Below, one piece after another: positions 26,788-37,148 of a stretch of 64,000 bases of DNA. Made by a program: the position numbers and the translations under genes. The notes below the pieces were generated by a model, which saw only the letters and a list, made by a program, of their open reading frames with translations, was not told where the DNA came from and ran no database searches. The stretch is from Helicobacter anatolicus. Its GTDB lineage: Bacteria > Campylobacterota > Campylobacteria > Campylobacterales > Helicobacteraceae. Where the stretch lies: positions 257,095 through 321,094 of the forward strand of contig NZ_JAJTMY010000001.1 in NCBI RefSeq assembly GCF_021300615.1. Direction: 5' to 3'. The number at the start of each line of letters is the position of its first letter. The first letter of the stretch is position 1.

Positions 26788-27348
26788 ATGATAAAATTTA
26801 TAGAAGAGGAATTGGGTAAACATTTAGATGTTGCGCAAAATATGCAGAAGATGTTTCCTGAAATATTAAAAGTTTTAGAACTTTTAGAAGGTGTATTAAA
26901 AAATGGCAATAAAATATTGATTTGTGGTAATGGTGGAAGTGCAGGAGATTCTCAACATTTTGCTGCAGAACTTACAGGGCGTTATAAAAAAGAAAGAAAA
27001 GCGATGGCTGCAATAGCGCTAAATACTGATACTTCTGCTCTTACTGCTATCGGAAATGATTATGGGTATGAACATGTATTTTCTAGACAAGTAGAGGCAT
27101 TAGCAAGTGCTGGAGATGTGTTATTTGGAATTTCAACAAGTGGGAATTCCAAAAATGTAATTTTAGCAATGCAAGCAGCAAAAAATAAGCAATGTCATAC
27201 AGTTGCCTTAAGTGGAAGAAATGGGGGAGAAATGAAAAATCTAGCTGATTTAAATCTTATTGTGCCTAGTGATGATACACCAAGAATTCAAGAAATGCAT
27301 ATTTTTATTATTCATACGCTTTGTGGATTGTTAGAAAGGGATTATTAA
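26788..27348 (+). CDS. gmhA: Sedoheptulose-7-phosphate isomerase GmhA
   Basis: 186-residue SIS-domain enzyme; first step of ADP-heptose synthesis. [19 protein letters not shown] (about 47-65) and [15 protein letters not shown] are the phosphosugar-binding motifs; the catalytic His lies in [14 protein letters not shown]. It closes the heptose run and ends convergent with the hcp-like gene, whose stop overlaps it by 4 bases. No terminator hairpin is visible at this junction. Confidence 0.95.
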   Translation: MIKFIEEELGKHLDVAQNMQKMFPEILKVLELLEGVLKNGNKILICGNGGSAGDSQHFAAELTGRYKKERKAMAAIALNTDTSALTAIGNDYGYEHVFSRQVEALASAGDVLFGISTSGNSKNVILAMQAAKNKQCHTVALSGRNGGEMKNLADLNLIVPSDDTPRIQEMHIFIIHTLCGLLERDY

Positions 27349-28085
27349 TACCCTTTCTCATTAAGTTCTCTGTATTTATCACAACCTTCTTGTTCACCAA
27401 TATCGCAGACTATACCATAGTATTCTTTTGCAGTTAAGAGATTTTGTTTAACATCTTTTCCTTTTGCGTAAATATCACCCAATGCTAAGCAGGCAAAGGA
27501 ATTAGAACCATCGCAAGCTTTTTTGAGGAGACTAATGGCTTTTTCATTATCTTGTTTAACATTTTTGCCTTCATAATATACCATTCCAATAAGATAGCAT
27601 CCAAAAGGAATATTTCCTTCACAAGCTTTTTCATAAAGTGTAATCCCTTTGTGTTCATTTTTTGTAACTCCCCTTTTGCCATCGTGGTATAAAATTCCTG
27701 CAGTAAGACAACTTACAGCATCTTTTCCGTTGCAAGCTTTTTCATAAAGTTCTGCGCCTAGTTTTGCATTTTTTTTGATTCCATTTTTGCCTTCATAATA
27801 AATTGCACCAAGCAATCTGCAGCCAACTGCTTGTCTACCTTCACAAGCCCTCTCTAAATAATCGGCTGCAATTTTATAATCTTGTCGTACACCTTTTCCA
27901 TCAGAATATAAAATTCCTAAAGATAAGCATGCAGGAGCATTATTTTTGTCGCAATATTCTTGATAGATATCAAATGCTTTTTGGTATTGTTTTTCATCAA
28001 TATATCTTTTTGCATCTGCTAGTGTCTCTGTATAACAAAAAGATGAAATTAAAATTAAAAAAGACAAGATTTTTTTACTAAACAT
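27345..28085 (-). CDS. Helicobacter cysteine-rich protein (Hcp-type Sel1 repeats)
   Basis: 246 residues from the ATG at 28085 (AAGG upstream; the TTG at 28094 is poorer). [20 protein letters not shown] is a signal peptide. The mature protein consists of about six Sel1-like repeats of 36 residues, each with YxxGKxxxKxxxKAxxLYxKAC and a Cys pair eight residues apart (e.g. [20 protein letters not shown]), the disulfide-clamped layout of HcpA-HcpE. Hcp proteins are secreted or periplasmic, bind penicillin derivatives weakly, and HcpA stimulates innate immunity. Single gene, convergent with gmhA. Which Hcp subtype it is cannot be decided. Confidence 0.85.
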   Translation of the reverse strand: MFSKKILSFLILISSFCYTETLADAKRYIDEKQYQKAFDIYQEYCDKNNAPACLSLGILYSDGKGVRQDYKIAADYLERACEGRQAVGCRLLGAIYYEGKNGIKKNAKLGAELYEKACNGKDAVSCLTAGILYHDGKRGVTKNEHKGITLYEKACEGNIPFGCYLIGMVYYEGKNVKQDNEKAISLLKKACDGSNSFACLALGDIYAKGKDVKQNLLTAKEYYGIVCDIGEQEGCDKYRELNEKGY

Positions 28086-28162
28086 TGGAATCAACCTTTT
28101 AAAATTTATATTTTTATTAGTTCGGAATGAACTTCAATATACTAAATAATATTTAATATATG

Positions 28163-29215
28163 TTAAATATTATTTAGTAAAAGAAATTTCTGTGCCTCCT
28201 CTTTATTGTACGGCGTTAAGTCATATTCTTCAGAACCTATTTTGACTTTATAGGTTTGTTCTAGGTTTGTTTTGCCATATCCCAAAGTAATACGCCCTGC
28301 TAAAATTTTATCCGATAAGCTGGCATTCTTTTCAACAAGCCCAACTGGTCCAAGGCAATTTAACAATTCTATTTTTTCCATCATCGGATTAAATTGTGAT
28401 AACTTTATATTTTCTTCCTCATTTCTTGCAATTACACATCTTGCATTTTGTTCTAAAATCATATATCTTCCGACTTTTACCATATGTGTATCTTCAAGAA
28501 TCATTTTTCTGTGATTGCTTAAATCTTTGAGTTTTAATGCAACACTTGTGTTTGTAAGCAGGCATCCTCCACCTGGTTTTTCATAATATTTCCAGCCAAA
28601 ATCTTTTGCCATCTGTAATTGTCTTGTTCTGCCGCGACCAGAAATATCAAGTAATCTTTCGCGATCTACCCAACCATTTTTTTCCATGAAACTTGGTTGT
28701 AGAAGTTTTGCACACATAGGGCGCAAAATAAGCTCGTCAAGACTTTGAGGCTTGCTTGTATCATTAGTATCTTTTGCAAGTAGATGCGAGAACTTTGGAT
28801 TCTTCCCTGCTTCTTTGATGAGTTTTTTAACTTGATCTAGTGCTTCTCTTCTTTGGCTTTTTGGTCTTTGTCCTAAAACTTCGCCACTAATGACGAAATC
28901 CGCATTTAATTCCAAGAGTTTGTCAAAAGCTTGAATAAACATATTTGCATGGCAATCAATGCAGGGGTTAAAATATTTGCCATAGCCATATTTTGGAGTA
29001 AAAAGCACATTGTCAAAAAATTGTTGTCTAATATCGCAAATCATTAATTCTACACCAATTTGTTTTGTAGCATTTAAAAGATATTCTCTTTTGTCATAAT
29101 TACCGCCAAAACCAATATTAAAATGTAGAGCAATGACTTCAATACCTTGATCTTTGAGTAATTTCATGGAAATTAAACTATCTAGTCCGCCACTAAAAAG
29201 TGCTAAAGCTTTCAT
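28163..29215 (-). CDS. PP-loop ATPase, MnmA/ThiI-related
   Basis: 350 residues. ALALFSGGLDSLISMKLL is the PP-loop (SGGxDS) of ATP pyrophosphatases. A Cys pair in NPCIDCHANMF resembles the CxxC of MnmA/TtcA-like thiolases, and KPGGGCLLTN supplies a further conserved Cys. The C-terminal part differs from MnmA. Such proteins in Campylobacterota are annotated as MnmA/TRMU-family or argininosuccinate-synthase-domain proteins, and sulfur transfer to tRNA or a related thiolation is the likely chemistry. The start overlaps dnaG by 23 bases, so it is downstream of dnaG in one transcript. True mnmA would need FTxGQRKG-type motifs, which I do not see. Confidence 0.7.
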   Translation of the reverse strand: MKALALFSGGLDSLISMKLLKDQGIEVIALHFNIGFGGNYDKREYLLNATKQIGVELMICDIRQQFFDNVLFTPKYGYGKYFNPCIDCHANMFIQAFDKLLELNADFVISGEVLGQRPKSQRREALDQVKKLIKEAGKNPKFSHLLAKDTNDTSKPQSLDELILRPMCAKLLQPSFMEKNGWVDRERLLDISGRGRTRQLQMAKDFGWKYYEKPGGGCLLTNTSVALKLKDLSNHRKMILEDTHMVKVGRYMILEQNARCVIARNEEENIKLSQFNPMMEKIELLNCLGPVGLVEKNASLSDKILAGRITLGYGKTNLEQTYKVKIGSEEYDLTPYNKEEAQKFLLLNNI

Positions 29216-30866
29216 AGGCTATCAATTCTCCTTGTTTTAATCTTAAAATACTATTTTTTATTTTTCTGATTCTAAAGCTTTTTTCAGTAAAATCTAATGT
29301 AGAATCTTCTGAAACCTCGTTTAAAAGCCTGTTATTATAGCGTAAGATGAGGATTTTTAATTCATTTTGAAATCCATTTGGTGTAGTGATAAGTTTAGGG
29401 TTTAGTTGGATTCCAATAATTTTTGGATGCATAAGATTACCATCAATAAGTGCTTGAAATGTATCTTGATGTATGCTAAAAATGCTACTATCAATATAAT
29501 CTAGTGCAAAATTTAAGAGATTGGGGTCATCTAAAATATATTTAATAATAAGTTCTTCTAAATGGGAATTTTGTTCTAAAAAAGGGGGGATAAAAGTTTT
29601 TGAAGCAAAATTTTGTTTTTGGGTTTTATATTTTGTGGGAATGAGGTGCAAGGGGATAGAGAGGGTTTTTGCAATAAAATTTTTATATTCTTCTTGTAAT
29701 AATGGACTTAGATTATGTAAAAAATTTAATGATTCTTTGAGTGCTTGTTCTTTTTGTAGGGGATTTTTGAGATCAAAATTTTTAGAAATTTGTTCTAAAA
29801 CAAATTCAATAAATGGTTTTGGTTTATTAAAAAGATTTTGTAGTTGCTCAATTTGTCCTTTTTGTACCATATCCGCAGGATCTAGACCACCCTCAAAGAT
29901 TACCACTCCTCCTTCTTTTTTTGCCATTGCAAGCATGAATGCAGCTTTATGTGCAGCTTTAATCCCTGCATTGTCTCCATCATAGCTTAAAATTATTTTT
30001 GGATTTCCTTTATTTAAAAGAGGGAGGTGATCACTAGTGAGTGCAGTACCCAAAGTAGCTACTGCGGTTTTAAATCCAGCTTGATGCAACATAATCACAT
30101 CAAGATAACCCTCTGTGATGATAATTTGCTCATTGCGATAAATATGCTCTTTGGCAATATGGTAGCCATATAAAAGTTTGGATTTATTAAAAAATTGACT
30201 TTGTGGGCTATTGATATATTTGGCGACATTATCTTTTAAGCTCCTACCTCCAAATCCTACAGGTTTTCCAAGAGGAGAGTGTATGGGAAAAATGATTCTT
30301 TCATTAAATCTTGCATAATATCGATTGTTGTTATATCCAAGAATGCCAAGTTCTGTAAGTTTTTGTTTATTTAAAAGATTTTGATCGCAAAATTTTATCA
30401 TTTCAAAACTTGTACTACAATATCCAAGTTCAAATTTTTCAATACTTTCTTTAGTTAATCCTCTTTTGGTGAGGTATTCATAAAGATGCTTATGTATTGT
30501 AAGTTGGGATTTGAAAAAGTTTTTAGCATCATCAAAAAGCTTATATTCTTCATCAAATTTTTTTTTGGTATTTTTTTCATACTCTAGCGTAAAGTTGGAG
30601 AGTTGAGCAAGTTTTTCAATAGCTTCTCTGTAGCCAATTTTTTCAATTTCCATAATAAAAGTAATACTATCTCCGCCAACACCACATCCATAGCAATGAT
30701 AGAGATTTTTAATGGGGCTTACCATAAAACTGGGGGTTTTTTCATTGTGAAATGGGCAACATGCACCAAAAACACTCCCCATTTTTTTTAGATCAACATA
30801 ATTTCCAATAATCTCTACAATATCAATTTGTTGTTTGAGCATTTCTATGGAATCTTGCTTGATCAT
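29193..30866 (-). CDS. dnaG: DNA primase DnaG
   Basis: 557 residues. The zinc-binding CHC2 domain has CPFHNEKTPSFMVSP and YHCYGCGVGGD; the RNA polymerase core has GRSLKDN and the Toprim residues EGYLDVIMLH and SYDGDNAGIKAA. The C-terminal DnaB-interacting helicase-binding part follows (about 420-557). The ATG at 30866 has GGGAG 6 bases upstream; an extension to 30893 has no ribosome site. Followed by the PP-loop ATPase gene with overlap. Separated from phoR by 57 bases, so it is possibly read from its own promoter. Confidence 0.95.
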   Translation of the reverse strand: MIKQDSIEMLKQQIDIVEIIGNYVDLKKMGSVFGACCPFHNEKTPSFMVSPIKNLYHCYGCGVGGDSITFIMEIEKIGYREAIEKLAQLSNFTLEYEKNTKKKFDEEYKLFDDAKNFFKSQLTIHKHLYEYLTKRGLTKESIEKFELGYCSTSFEMIKFCDQNLLNKQKLTELGILGYNNNRYYARFNERIIFPIHSPLGKPVGFGGRSLKDNVAKYINSPQSQFFNKSKLLYGYHIAKEHIYRNEQIIITEGYLDVIMLHQAGFKTAVATLGTALTSDHLPLLNKGNPKIILSYDGDNAGIKAAHKAAFMLAMAKKEGGVVIFEGGLDPADMVQKGQIEQLQNLFNKPKPFIEFVLEQISKNFDLKNPLQKEQALKESLNFLHNLSPLLQEEYKNFIAKTLSIPLHLIPTKYKTQKQNFASKTFIPPFLEQNSHLEELIIKYILDDPNLLNFALDYIDSSIFSIHQDTFQALIDGNLMHPKIIGIQLNPKLITTPNGFQNELKILILRYNNRLLNEVSEDSTLDFTEKSFRIRKIKNSILRLKQGELIAYESFSTF

Positions 30867-30923
30867 TGCTTCTCCCTGTTTTTTAGGAATCATAGCAAAA
30901 AAGCAATGGAATTTTAAAGCTAA

Positions 30924-32549
30924 TTAAGGGAGATTCCAAGTAATAAGAAAAGTGCTACCTTCTTGAGGTTTGCTTGTTAAAAATAGATTGAAATTGTGTA
31001 AAGAAATAATATGTTTGACAATGCTAAGCCCAAGACCTGTGCCAGGAATATTTGAAGAATGGCTCTTATCCTCTCTAAAAAAGCGTTCAAACACTCTTTT
31101 TTGATTATGTAGATTGATACCTATGCCAGTGTCTTGAATGCTAAAACTTGCATTTTTATTATTTTGTTTGAGAGTGATAAAAATTTTTCCTTGAGGTTTA
31201 TTGTATTTAATAGCGTTGTCACAGAGATTAAAAATAAGATCTTTGATTAGTGTTTTGACACCATAAATTTGACATTCTCCTTCTAATGTGATAGTAATAT
31301 CTTTATGATTAAGATGGCTCAATACATTTTCTACTACTTCTTTGAGATAAAAAAGTTCTTTTTCTTCTGTGAAATGATTTTCATCAAGTTTGGAGATTTT
31401 GATAATATCATTAATAAGATTTAAAAGATGCTGGGATTGCTGATAGATTTTATCTCCAAAATTTGACATGTCTTTTGTATCTACGAGATTATTTTTGATA
31501 AGTTCTGCATATCCTAGAATTGAAGTGAGTGGAGTTTTGAGTTCGTGGGAAACATTAGCACTAAATTCTTTTCTTAGATTTTCAACCTCTTTTTTTTCTG
31601 TTATATCAAGGATAAAAATCATTGCGCCCATGATTTTATTTTCTTCATAAATTGTGCTGATAAGAAATTGATAATATGCATTATTAAATTGCAAGGTTAA
31701 TTCGCTTTGATTACCTTTAAGGGCTTGTGTAATTGCTTCTTTGATTTCTTTTTTGCGACTAATAGTAAGGATATCGGTATAAGGAGTGATGGGACCAAAA
31801 AGTTTTTGTGCGCTTTTGTTAAAACTAACAATTTTAAAAGAATGATCAATAATTAAAAAAGATTCCTGCATATTTTGCATTAAAACTTCAAGTTTTAGTT
31901 GCTTATTTTTTAGAGTTTGATTTTTTTCTTTGATGATATTTTCTTGTTGGGTGATTTTGGTAATAAAGGGGAGAAATTCATCATAAATTTGAATAGAAGG
32001 CTTATTAAAATCAAAAAGATTTAATGGCTTGATAATAAGCTTGGAGAGATAGGAAGAAAGTAGATAAGAAAAGAATAAGATTGCAAGAATTACACCAAAA
32101 AGGTAGTAAAAAACATTATTAAGAATCTGTAAAAAACTATCTTGATAGTTTGCAATACGCAAGATTGTATCATTATTTAGATATGTGGCATAGTAAAAAG
32201 TTTTTTGGTGCATTGTGTGGGAATAGCGAGTGATAAATTTTTCTTTGTTTGGGGATAGTTGGATAATTTCCTCCCTATTTTTATGATTATCTAAATGATC
32301 TTTATGTACTTTATTATCAAAAATTACTTCACCATTTTGTTGCAAAATTGTGATTCTGTTAGAAGTGAAAAGATTTGTGATTTTTTGAAGATTGGGAAAA
32401 TAATTTTTGATAAATCGGGCTTCTTCTTTCATGTTTTGTAAAATTTTTTTGTGAATTTCTTGTTCTAAAAAATAACCAAATAAAAAAACCCCGATAAAAA
32501 AAGTCAGTAATGCACTAGAAAAAATCGCCCAAAAAATGCGTTTTGTCAT
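30924..32549 (-). CDS. phoR: Phosphate-responsive sensor histidine kinase, PhoR-like
   Basis: 541 residues. Two membrane helices (about 7-28 and 145-168) flank a periplasmic loop of about 115 residues. A PAS domain spans about 220-320 (FLIIDHSFKIVSFNKSAQKL). The HisKA motif SANVSHELKTPLTSILGYAE places the phosphorylated His at 335, and the ATPase domain has NLCDNAIKYN, DTGIGI and GTGLGLSIVKHI. The start overlaps the phoB stop. Its place in the pst-phoU cluster makes phosphate sensing via PstSCAB-PhoU the likely role. The larger periplasmic domain is closer to the PhoR of Gram-positives and of C. jejuni PhosS than to E. coli PhoR. Confidence 0.85.
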   Translation of the reverse strand: MTKRIFWAIFSSALLTFFIGVFLFGYFLEQEIHKKILQNMKEEARFIKNYFPNLQKITNLFTSNRITILQQNGEVIFDNKVHKDHLDNHKNREEIIQLSPNKEKFITRYSHTMHQKTFYYATYLNNDTILRIANYQDSFLQILNNVFYYLFGVILAILFFSYLLSSYLSKLIIKPLNLFDFNKPSIQIYDEFLPFITKITQQENIIKEKNQTLKNKQLKLEVLMQNMQESFLIIDHSFKIVSFNKSAQKLFGPITPYTDILTISRKKEIKEAITQALKGNQSELTLQFNNAYYQFLISTIYEENKIMGAMIFILDITEKKEVENLRKEFSANVSHELKTPLTSILGYAELIKNNLVDTKDMSNFGDKIYQQSQHLLNLINDIIKISKLDENHFTEEKELFYLKEVVENVLSHLNHKDITITLEGECQIYGVKTLIKDLIFNLCDNAIKYNKPQGKIFITLKQNNKNASFSIQDTGIGINLHNQKRVFERFFREDKSHSSNIPGTGLGLSIVKHIISLHNFNLFLTSKPQEGSTFLITWNLP

Positions 32550-33223
32550 TCTAAAATCTTTTTATCAAATTTATAACCTACACCACGAATGGTAGTGATT
32601 AAATCACCGTAGATTCCTAATTTTTTTCTCAATGTTTTGATATGTATATCAATTGTGCGACTAGCGCCAGCGCAATCATCTTTCCATACTAAAGATGCAA
32701 TTTGATCGCGTGTAAAAACAATATTAGGATTGCATAAAAAAAGATAAAGAAGGTTAAATTCTTTGAGAGTGAGTTTGAGAGGGATATTATTGATAGAGGC
32801 AATATGCTTTTGTACATCAAAATAAAAATCTTTAAAAATAAAGGTGGTTTTTTTGTCGTTATTAATGCGTCTTAAAATAGCTTTGATTCTTGCTAGGAGT
32901 TCTAGAATTCCAAAAGGTTTGGTAATATAATCATCTGCACCCATATCAAGACCTTTGACTTTGTCAAATTCATTATCTTTTGCGGTGAGTAAAATGACAG
33001 GAATATTGGCGGTTTGAGATTTGTTTTTGAGTTGTTGTAAGATGCTTAGGCCATCTTGCTCAGGCAACATAATATCTAGTAAAATTAATTTTGGAGGGAA
33101 TTCTTGCAAGGCTTGAAAAAAATCTGATGGCATATGGAAGGCTTTTGCTTCCATATTTTGTGTTTTTAGTGTGTAGGTGATAAGTTCAGCAATATTATTA
33201 TCATCTTCAAGAATATAAATCAT
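32546..33223 (-). CDS. phoB: Phosphate response regulator, PhoB-like (OmpR family)
   Basis: 225 residues from the ATG at 33223, which has AGGA about 9 bases upstream; an ATG at 33232 sits too close to that site. The receiver domain has the acidic pair in LEDDNN, phospho-acceptor Asp50 in LILLDIMLPEQDG, and Lys in ITKPF. The winged helix (about 130-225) has VWKDDCAGASRTIDIHIKTL and TIRGVGYKF, typical for OmpR/PhoB. It overlaps phoU upstream and phoR downstream. Its likely targets are the PhoB-like repeats upstream of pstS. Confidence 0.87.
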   Translation of the reverse strand: MIYILEDDNNIAELITYTLKTQNMEAKAFHMPSDFFQALQEFPPKLILLDIMLPEQDGLSILQQLKNKSQTANIPVILLTAKDNEFDKVKGLDMGADDYITKPFGILELLARIKAILRRINNDKKTTFIFKDFYFDVQKHIASINNIPLKLTLKEFNLLYLFLCNPNIVFTRDQIASLVWKDDCAGASRTIDIHIKTLRKKLGIYGDLITTIRGVGYKFDKKILE

Positions 33224-33848
33224 TTTGATCATTTCCTGTTATAGAGTAATATACCCATTCTGCGATATTAGTGGCATGATCGCCAATTTTTTCAAAATAT
33301 TTAGCAATCATTAAATAATCGATATACTCCTCACTTTTTTCAGCATGCATTGTAAGTTTTGTAATAATTTTTTGTTTGAATGCATAAAATTCTTTGTCAA
33401 TTATATCATCTTGCAAGATGACTTCTTGAACGATTTTTAAATCTTGTTTCACAAAGCAATCAATGCTTTTTGTAACCATATCAATAATACCATTTGCAAG
33501 ATTTTTGATATCAAGATTAGAATTTACAGGAAGAGTTTTTGCAATTTTTGTAATATCTAGAGACATGTCTCCAATTCTCTCCATATCAGAAATTATTTTT
33601 AATGCAGAATATACTTTTCTTAAGTCTGTGGCAATAGGTTGCTGTTGCAATAAAATTTGCATACAAAGATCTTGAATATTTCGCTCTTGAGAATCAATAA
33701 GAGTTTCTAATTTATATGCCTCTTGATAGTGATCTTGAAAATGATTTAATGCTTGAATTGCAAGTAAAATAATTTCCTCACATAATCCACCCATTTTAAT
33801 AAGTTCTGTATTTAGTGTTTCAAGTTGATGATTAAAAAGTGTTCGCAT
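33207..33848 (-). CDS. phoU: Phosphate-specific transport regulator PhoU
   Basis: 213 residues, all helical, two PhoU repeats. The signatures are RDxER-like ISDMERIGDMSLDITKIA (first repeat, near residue 90) and MIAKYFEKIGDHATNIAEWV (second repeat, near 180), which carry the acidic metal-binding residues. PhoU links Pst transport activity to PhoR to repress the regulon when phosphate is ample. The start overlaps the pstB stop, and the phoB start lies inside its 3' end. Confidence 0.92.
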   Translation of the reverse strand: MRTLFNHQLETLNTELIKMGGLCEEIILLAIQALNHFQDHYQEAYKLETLIDSQERNIQDLCMQILLQQQPIATDLRKVYSALKIISDMERIGDMSLDITKIAKTLPVNSNLDIKNLANGIIDMVTKSIDCFVKQDLKIVQEVILQDDIIDKEFYAFKQKIITKLTMHAEKSEEYIDYLMIAKYFEKIGDHATNIAEWVYYSITGNDQNDLYS

Positions 33849-34597
33849 TATCCAAATCTCCCTGTGATATAATCTTCTGTTTTTTTCTCTTTTGGTTTAG
33901 AAAAAATTTGCTTTGTTTCTCCAAATTCTATAACCTCGCCTAGGAGAAAAAATGCTGTTTTGTCTGAAATTCTTGCGGCTTGTTGCATGTTATGAGTGAC
34001 AATAATAATGGTGTGGTGTTTTTTAAGTTCTAAGATAAGATCTTCTATTTTTATTGTTGAGATGGGGTCAAGAGCACTTGTTGGCTCATCCATTAATAAA
34101 ATTTCTGGAGAAATTGCAAGTGATCTAGCAATGCATAATCTTTGTTGTTGTCCTCCAGAAAGACCCAAGGCGCTTTTATGTAGTCTATCTTTGACATCAT
34201 CCCATATTGCAGCTTTTTTGAGAGATTCTTCAACAATTTCATTTAATTTGACTTTGTTTTTTACTCCATGTGTTTTGGGGGCAAAGGCGATATTGTCATA
34301 AATACTCATAGGAAATGGATTTGGTTTTTGAAAAATCATCCCAATTTTTTTTCGTAAAATATTAAGATTTGTTTTTTCATAAATATTTTGTCCATTGAAA
34401 AGAATCTCCCCATTAATTCTACATCCATCTACAAGATCATTCATGCGATTTATAGATTTTAAAAGTGTGCTTTTTCCACACCCGCTAGGCCCAATAAATG
34501 CTGTAATTTCTTTTTCCTGTATAGATAGATTAATATTTTTTATGGCATGAAAATTTTCGTAAAAAAGATTGAAATTTTTGATTTCTAGCTTTTGCAT
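33848..34597 (-). CDS. pstB: Phosphate ABC transporter ATP-binding protein PstB
   Basis: 249 residues. Walker A is GPSGCGKST at 36-44, the Q-loop lies in [12 protein letters not shown], the signature is [16 protein letters not shown], and Walker B is [26 protein letters not shown] is specific to PstB among ABC ATPases. Start overlaps the end of pstA by 13 bases. Confidence 0.95.
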   Translation of the reverse strand: MQKLEIKNFNLFYENFHAIKNINLSIQEKEITAFIGPSGCGKSTLLKSINRMNDLVDGCRINGEILFNGQNIYEKTNLNILRKKIGMIFQKPNPFPMSIYDNIAFAPKTHGVKNKVKLNEIVEESLKKAAIWDDVKDRLHKSALGLSGGQQQRLCIARSLAISPEILLMDEPTSALDPISTIKIEDLILELKKHHTIIIVTHNMQQAARISDKTAFFLLGEVIEFGETKQIFSKPKEKKTEDYITGRFG

Positions 34598-35427
34598 GTT
34601 CTTCCTTTTGTAAAATATTTAATACTAAGAGTTGATAAAAGATTTAGTAAAATTACAACTACAAGCAAAATACTTGCTGCACCATAAGCTTGATTGATAT
34701 ATAGTCCTTCTGAAAGTAGCGCATACATATGCACACTTAAACTTCTCCCTGAATCAAATCCACTTTGAAAAATTTGTGCCAATGTGCCTGAAGTGTAAAT
34801 TAATGCAGCACTTTCACCGATAATGCGCCCTGTGCTTAGAATGATTCCACTAATAATCCCTGAGAGGCTTGAGGGTAAAATGATATAAAAGATTGTTTTG
34901 AGTTTTCCAATTCCTAGTGCAAAACTTCCTTCTTTATATCCTACAGGGACAGACATAAGTGCTTCTTGTGTTGTTTTTATAATTAGTGGTAAAATCATGA
35001 TACTTAGGGTCAAAACTCCACTAAAAAAGCTATATCCAAACCCAAAAAATACGACAAATAAAAGATATCCAAATAATCCAAAAACAATGGAGGGGATTCC
35101 TGATAGTGTTTCTGTCATAAGATTAATAAGCATGAGGAATTTGCTATTTTTTTTCGCATATTCTACAAGATAGATTGCACCAAAAACCCCTATAGGAGTG
35201 CTTAGCAATAAACTTGCAAATACTATAAAAATAGTATTAATGATTGCAGGTAGCATGGAGACATTAACGCTATTATAAGTGGGGGAGAAATTTTGCCATT
35301 GTAATGCAGGGATTCCTTTAAAAAGAATATATCCTATTAAGATTGTAAAGATGCAGACTACTATAAAAATTGCACTATATGTGCAAAATAAAAGAAATAA
35401 AGAAAGTGTATCTTTGTGCATTTTCAT
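34585..35427 (-). CDS. pstA: Phosphate ABC transporter permease PstA
   Basis: 280 residues with about six membrane helices and a binding-protein-dependent transport loop ([20 protein letters not shown]). The ATG at 35427 has AGGAG 6 bases upstream and overlaps the pstC stop as ATGA. Signature [18 protein letters not shown] is shared by PstA and PstC; gene order and the GKLKTIF loop identify PstA. Forms the membrane channel with PstC. Confidence 0.92.
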   Translation of the reverse strand: MKMHKDTLSLFLLFCTYSAIFIVVCIFTILIGYILFKGIPALQWQNFSPTYNSVNVSMLPAIINTIFIVFASLLLSTPIGVFGAIYLVEYAKKNSKFLMLINLMTETLSGIPSIVFGLFGYLLFVVFFGFGYSFFSGVLTLSIMILPLIIKTTQEALMSVPVGYKEGSFALGIGKLKTIFYIILPSSLSGIISGIILSTGRIIGESAALIYTSGTLAQIFQSGFDSGRSLSVHMYALLSEGLYINQAYGAASILLVVVILLNLLSTLSIKYFTKGRTCKS

Positions 35428-36272
35428 GATTTTCTCCTACAAATAAGTGAAAAAGAGATATTTATCATTAATATAAAGACAAAAAGTACAACAGCAGTGC
35501 CTAATAGTGCATTGCGGTGTAAGTCTGTAGCATATCCCATCTCTAAGACAATATTTGCAGTTAGTGTTCTTGTGCCATCTAAGATGCTTTGTGGAATAAT
35601 GGCTTGATTTCCTGCAATCATAACTACTGCCATTGTTTCACCAATTGCTCTACCAATACCTAAAATAATACTTGTTAAAATTCCAGATTTTGCCGCAGGA
35701 AGGAGAATAAAAAACACACTGCGTTCATGGGTAATTCCCAGTGCTAATGCTCCTTCATAATAGTTTGTGGGGACAGAATCTATTGCAGTTTTTGAAATGC
35801 TAATAATGGTGGGTAGGATCATGATACCAAGAAGCAATGATGCACTTAAAATACCTTTGCCACTGGTTCCAAAATAATATTGCACAAGAGGGACTATTAC
35901 TACGAGACCGAAAAACCCATAAACAATGGAGGGGATTCCTGCCATAAGATGGATGATAGGATTTAGGATTTTATTTAAATATAAAGGGCAAAACTTTGAT
36001 AAAAATATTGCACAAAGAACCCCAAATATCACGCCAAAAAAAATTGCCCCTGCAGTAACATAAATACTCCCTATAATCATAGGAAAGATTCCAAATTCTT
36101 CATCAAGTGGTGCCCAATTTACACCAAATAAAAAATCAAACAATCCAATTTCTTTAATAGCAGGAATCCCATTTGCAAATAAAAAAATACAGATTAATGC
36201 AACACAGATGATACATATACACGCACAGAATAAAAACATTCCATGCGCGAGTTTTTCTTTTAGATCCAGCAT
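35424..36272 (-). CDS. pstC: Phosphate ABC transporter permease PstC
   Basis: 282 residues, about six membrane helices. MAGIPSIVYGFFGLVVIVPL and the EAA loop YYEGALALGITHERSVFFIL are standard; GRAIGETMAVVMIAGN is a PstC signature containing residues implicated in phosphate passage. It lies 9 bases after pstS and is coupled to pstA. Confidence 0.93.
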   Translation of the reverse strand: MLDLKEKLAHGMFLFCACICIICVALICIFLFANGIPAIKEIGLFDFLFGVNWAPLDEEFGIFPMIIGSIYVTAGAIFFGVIFGVLCAIFLSKFCPLYLNKILNPIIHLMAGIPSIVYGFFGLVVIVPLVQYYFGTSGKGILSASLLLGIMILPTIISISKTAIDSVPTNYYEGALALGITHERSVFFILLPAAKSGILTSIILGIGRAIGETMAVVMIAGNQAIIPQSILDGTRTLTANIVLEMGYATDLHRNALLGTAVVLFVFILMINISFSLICRRKS

Positions 36273-36281
36273 AAAAAGCCT

Positions 36282-37118
36282 TTATTTTAGGGTATCCCAA
36301 TCTGTGATATTGCCTGTATATATCTCTTTTACTTGCTCTTTTGTAAGGGAGTTGATAGGATTTTGCTTGTTGATAATAATCACAATTCCATCCATTGCAA
36401 TTACTTCAGAAATAAGCCCTTTTTCCTTTTCACTTTCTTTAAGATCGCGTGAAATCATTCCAATATCACTAAGTCCATGTAAAACAGAAATTGCACCTGT
36501 TGTAGAATCACTTTGTTGGATTTTTATCTCTACTTCTGGATTTAGTGCTACATATGCTTCTTTTAGAACTTCCATAATAGGAGTGATAGAAGATGATCCT
36601 GAAATTGTGATTTTACCTTTGATAGGGGTTTTTTGGAAATTTGTTGTGGTATCAAGACTGATATACCCTTTAGAATCTATGATTTTTTGCCCCTCTTTAC
36701 TTAAAATAAAATTGATAAAATCTTTTGCTACTTTTGTGGTATTTTTTGTAATTGCAATATTAAAGGGGCGTGCAATAGGATAGGTTTTATTTTTTATATT
36801 TTCTGCATTTGGGAGAACTTGATTTATTTTTAAGGGTTTGATATTATCGTTTAAAGAGCCTAAGGAAATATAACCAATAGCATTTTTATTCCCTTCTATT
36901 GTGCTTAAAACCACAGAAGTTGAGTTTGTAATTTCTGCTCTTTTGGTGGTATTATCAATCTTTTTTCCTTTTTTATTGATTTTTTCTACTTGAAATAATT
37001 CAATAAAAGCACCTCGTGTTCCAGATCCTTCTTCGCGAGATATAACACTGATGGCCTCAGCATTTGCAAATTGATAGATAAGACCTAGTGTAATTAGAGA
37101 TTTGAGCCAGTTTTTCAT
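36282..37118 (-). CDS. pstS: Phosphate-binding protein PstS
   Basis: 278 residues. MKNWLKSLITLGLIYQFANA is a signal peptide with an ANA/E cut; no lipobox, so the protein is periplasmic. SREEGSGTRGAFIEL is the first phosphate-binding loop and GSSSITPIMEVL the second, with SDSTTGAISVLHG between domains. The order of the two lobes looks permuted relative to the classical form (the SREEGSGTRGAF loop comes first), but this arrangement is common in the PBP-like PstS family. First gene of the Pst operon; candidate PhoB repeats and a -10 box lie upstream. Confidence 0.9.
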   Translation of the reverse strand: MKNWLKSLITLGLIYQFANAEAISVISREEGSGTRGAFIELFQVEKINKKGKKIDNTTKRAEITNSTSVVLSTIEGNKNAIGYISLGSLNDNIKPLKINQVLPNAENIKNKTYPIARPFNIAITKNTTKVAKDFINFILSKEGQKIIDSKGYISLDTTTNFQKTPIKGKITISGSSSITPIMEVLKEAYVALNPEVEIKIQQSDSTTGAISVLHGLSDIGMISRDLKESEKEKGLISEVIAMDGIVIIINKQNPINSLTKEQVKEIYTGNITDWDTLK

Positions 37119-37148
37119 AATTTTCCTTTTTTGGTTTATGTAAGAAGG

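Noticed and set aside
27350..28080. Repeated blocks in the hcp-like gene as a DNA repeat array or CRISPR
   Set aside because: The periodicity is 36 codons of Sel1 protein repeats, not DNA-level repeats with spacers. No CRISPR array was seen in the window.
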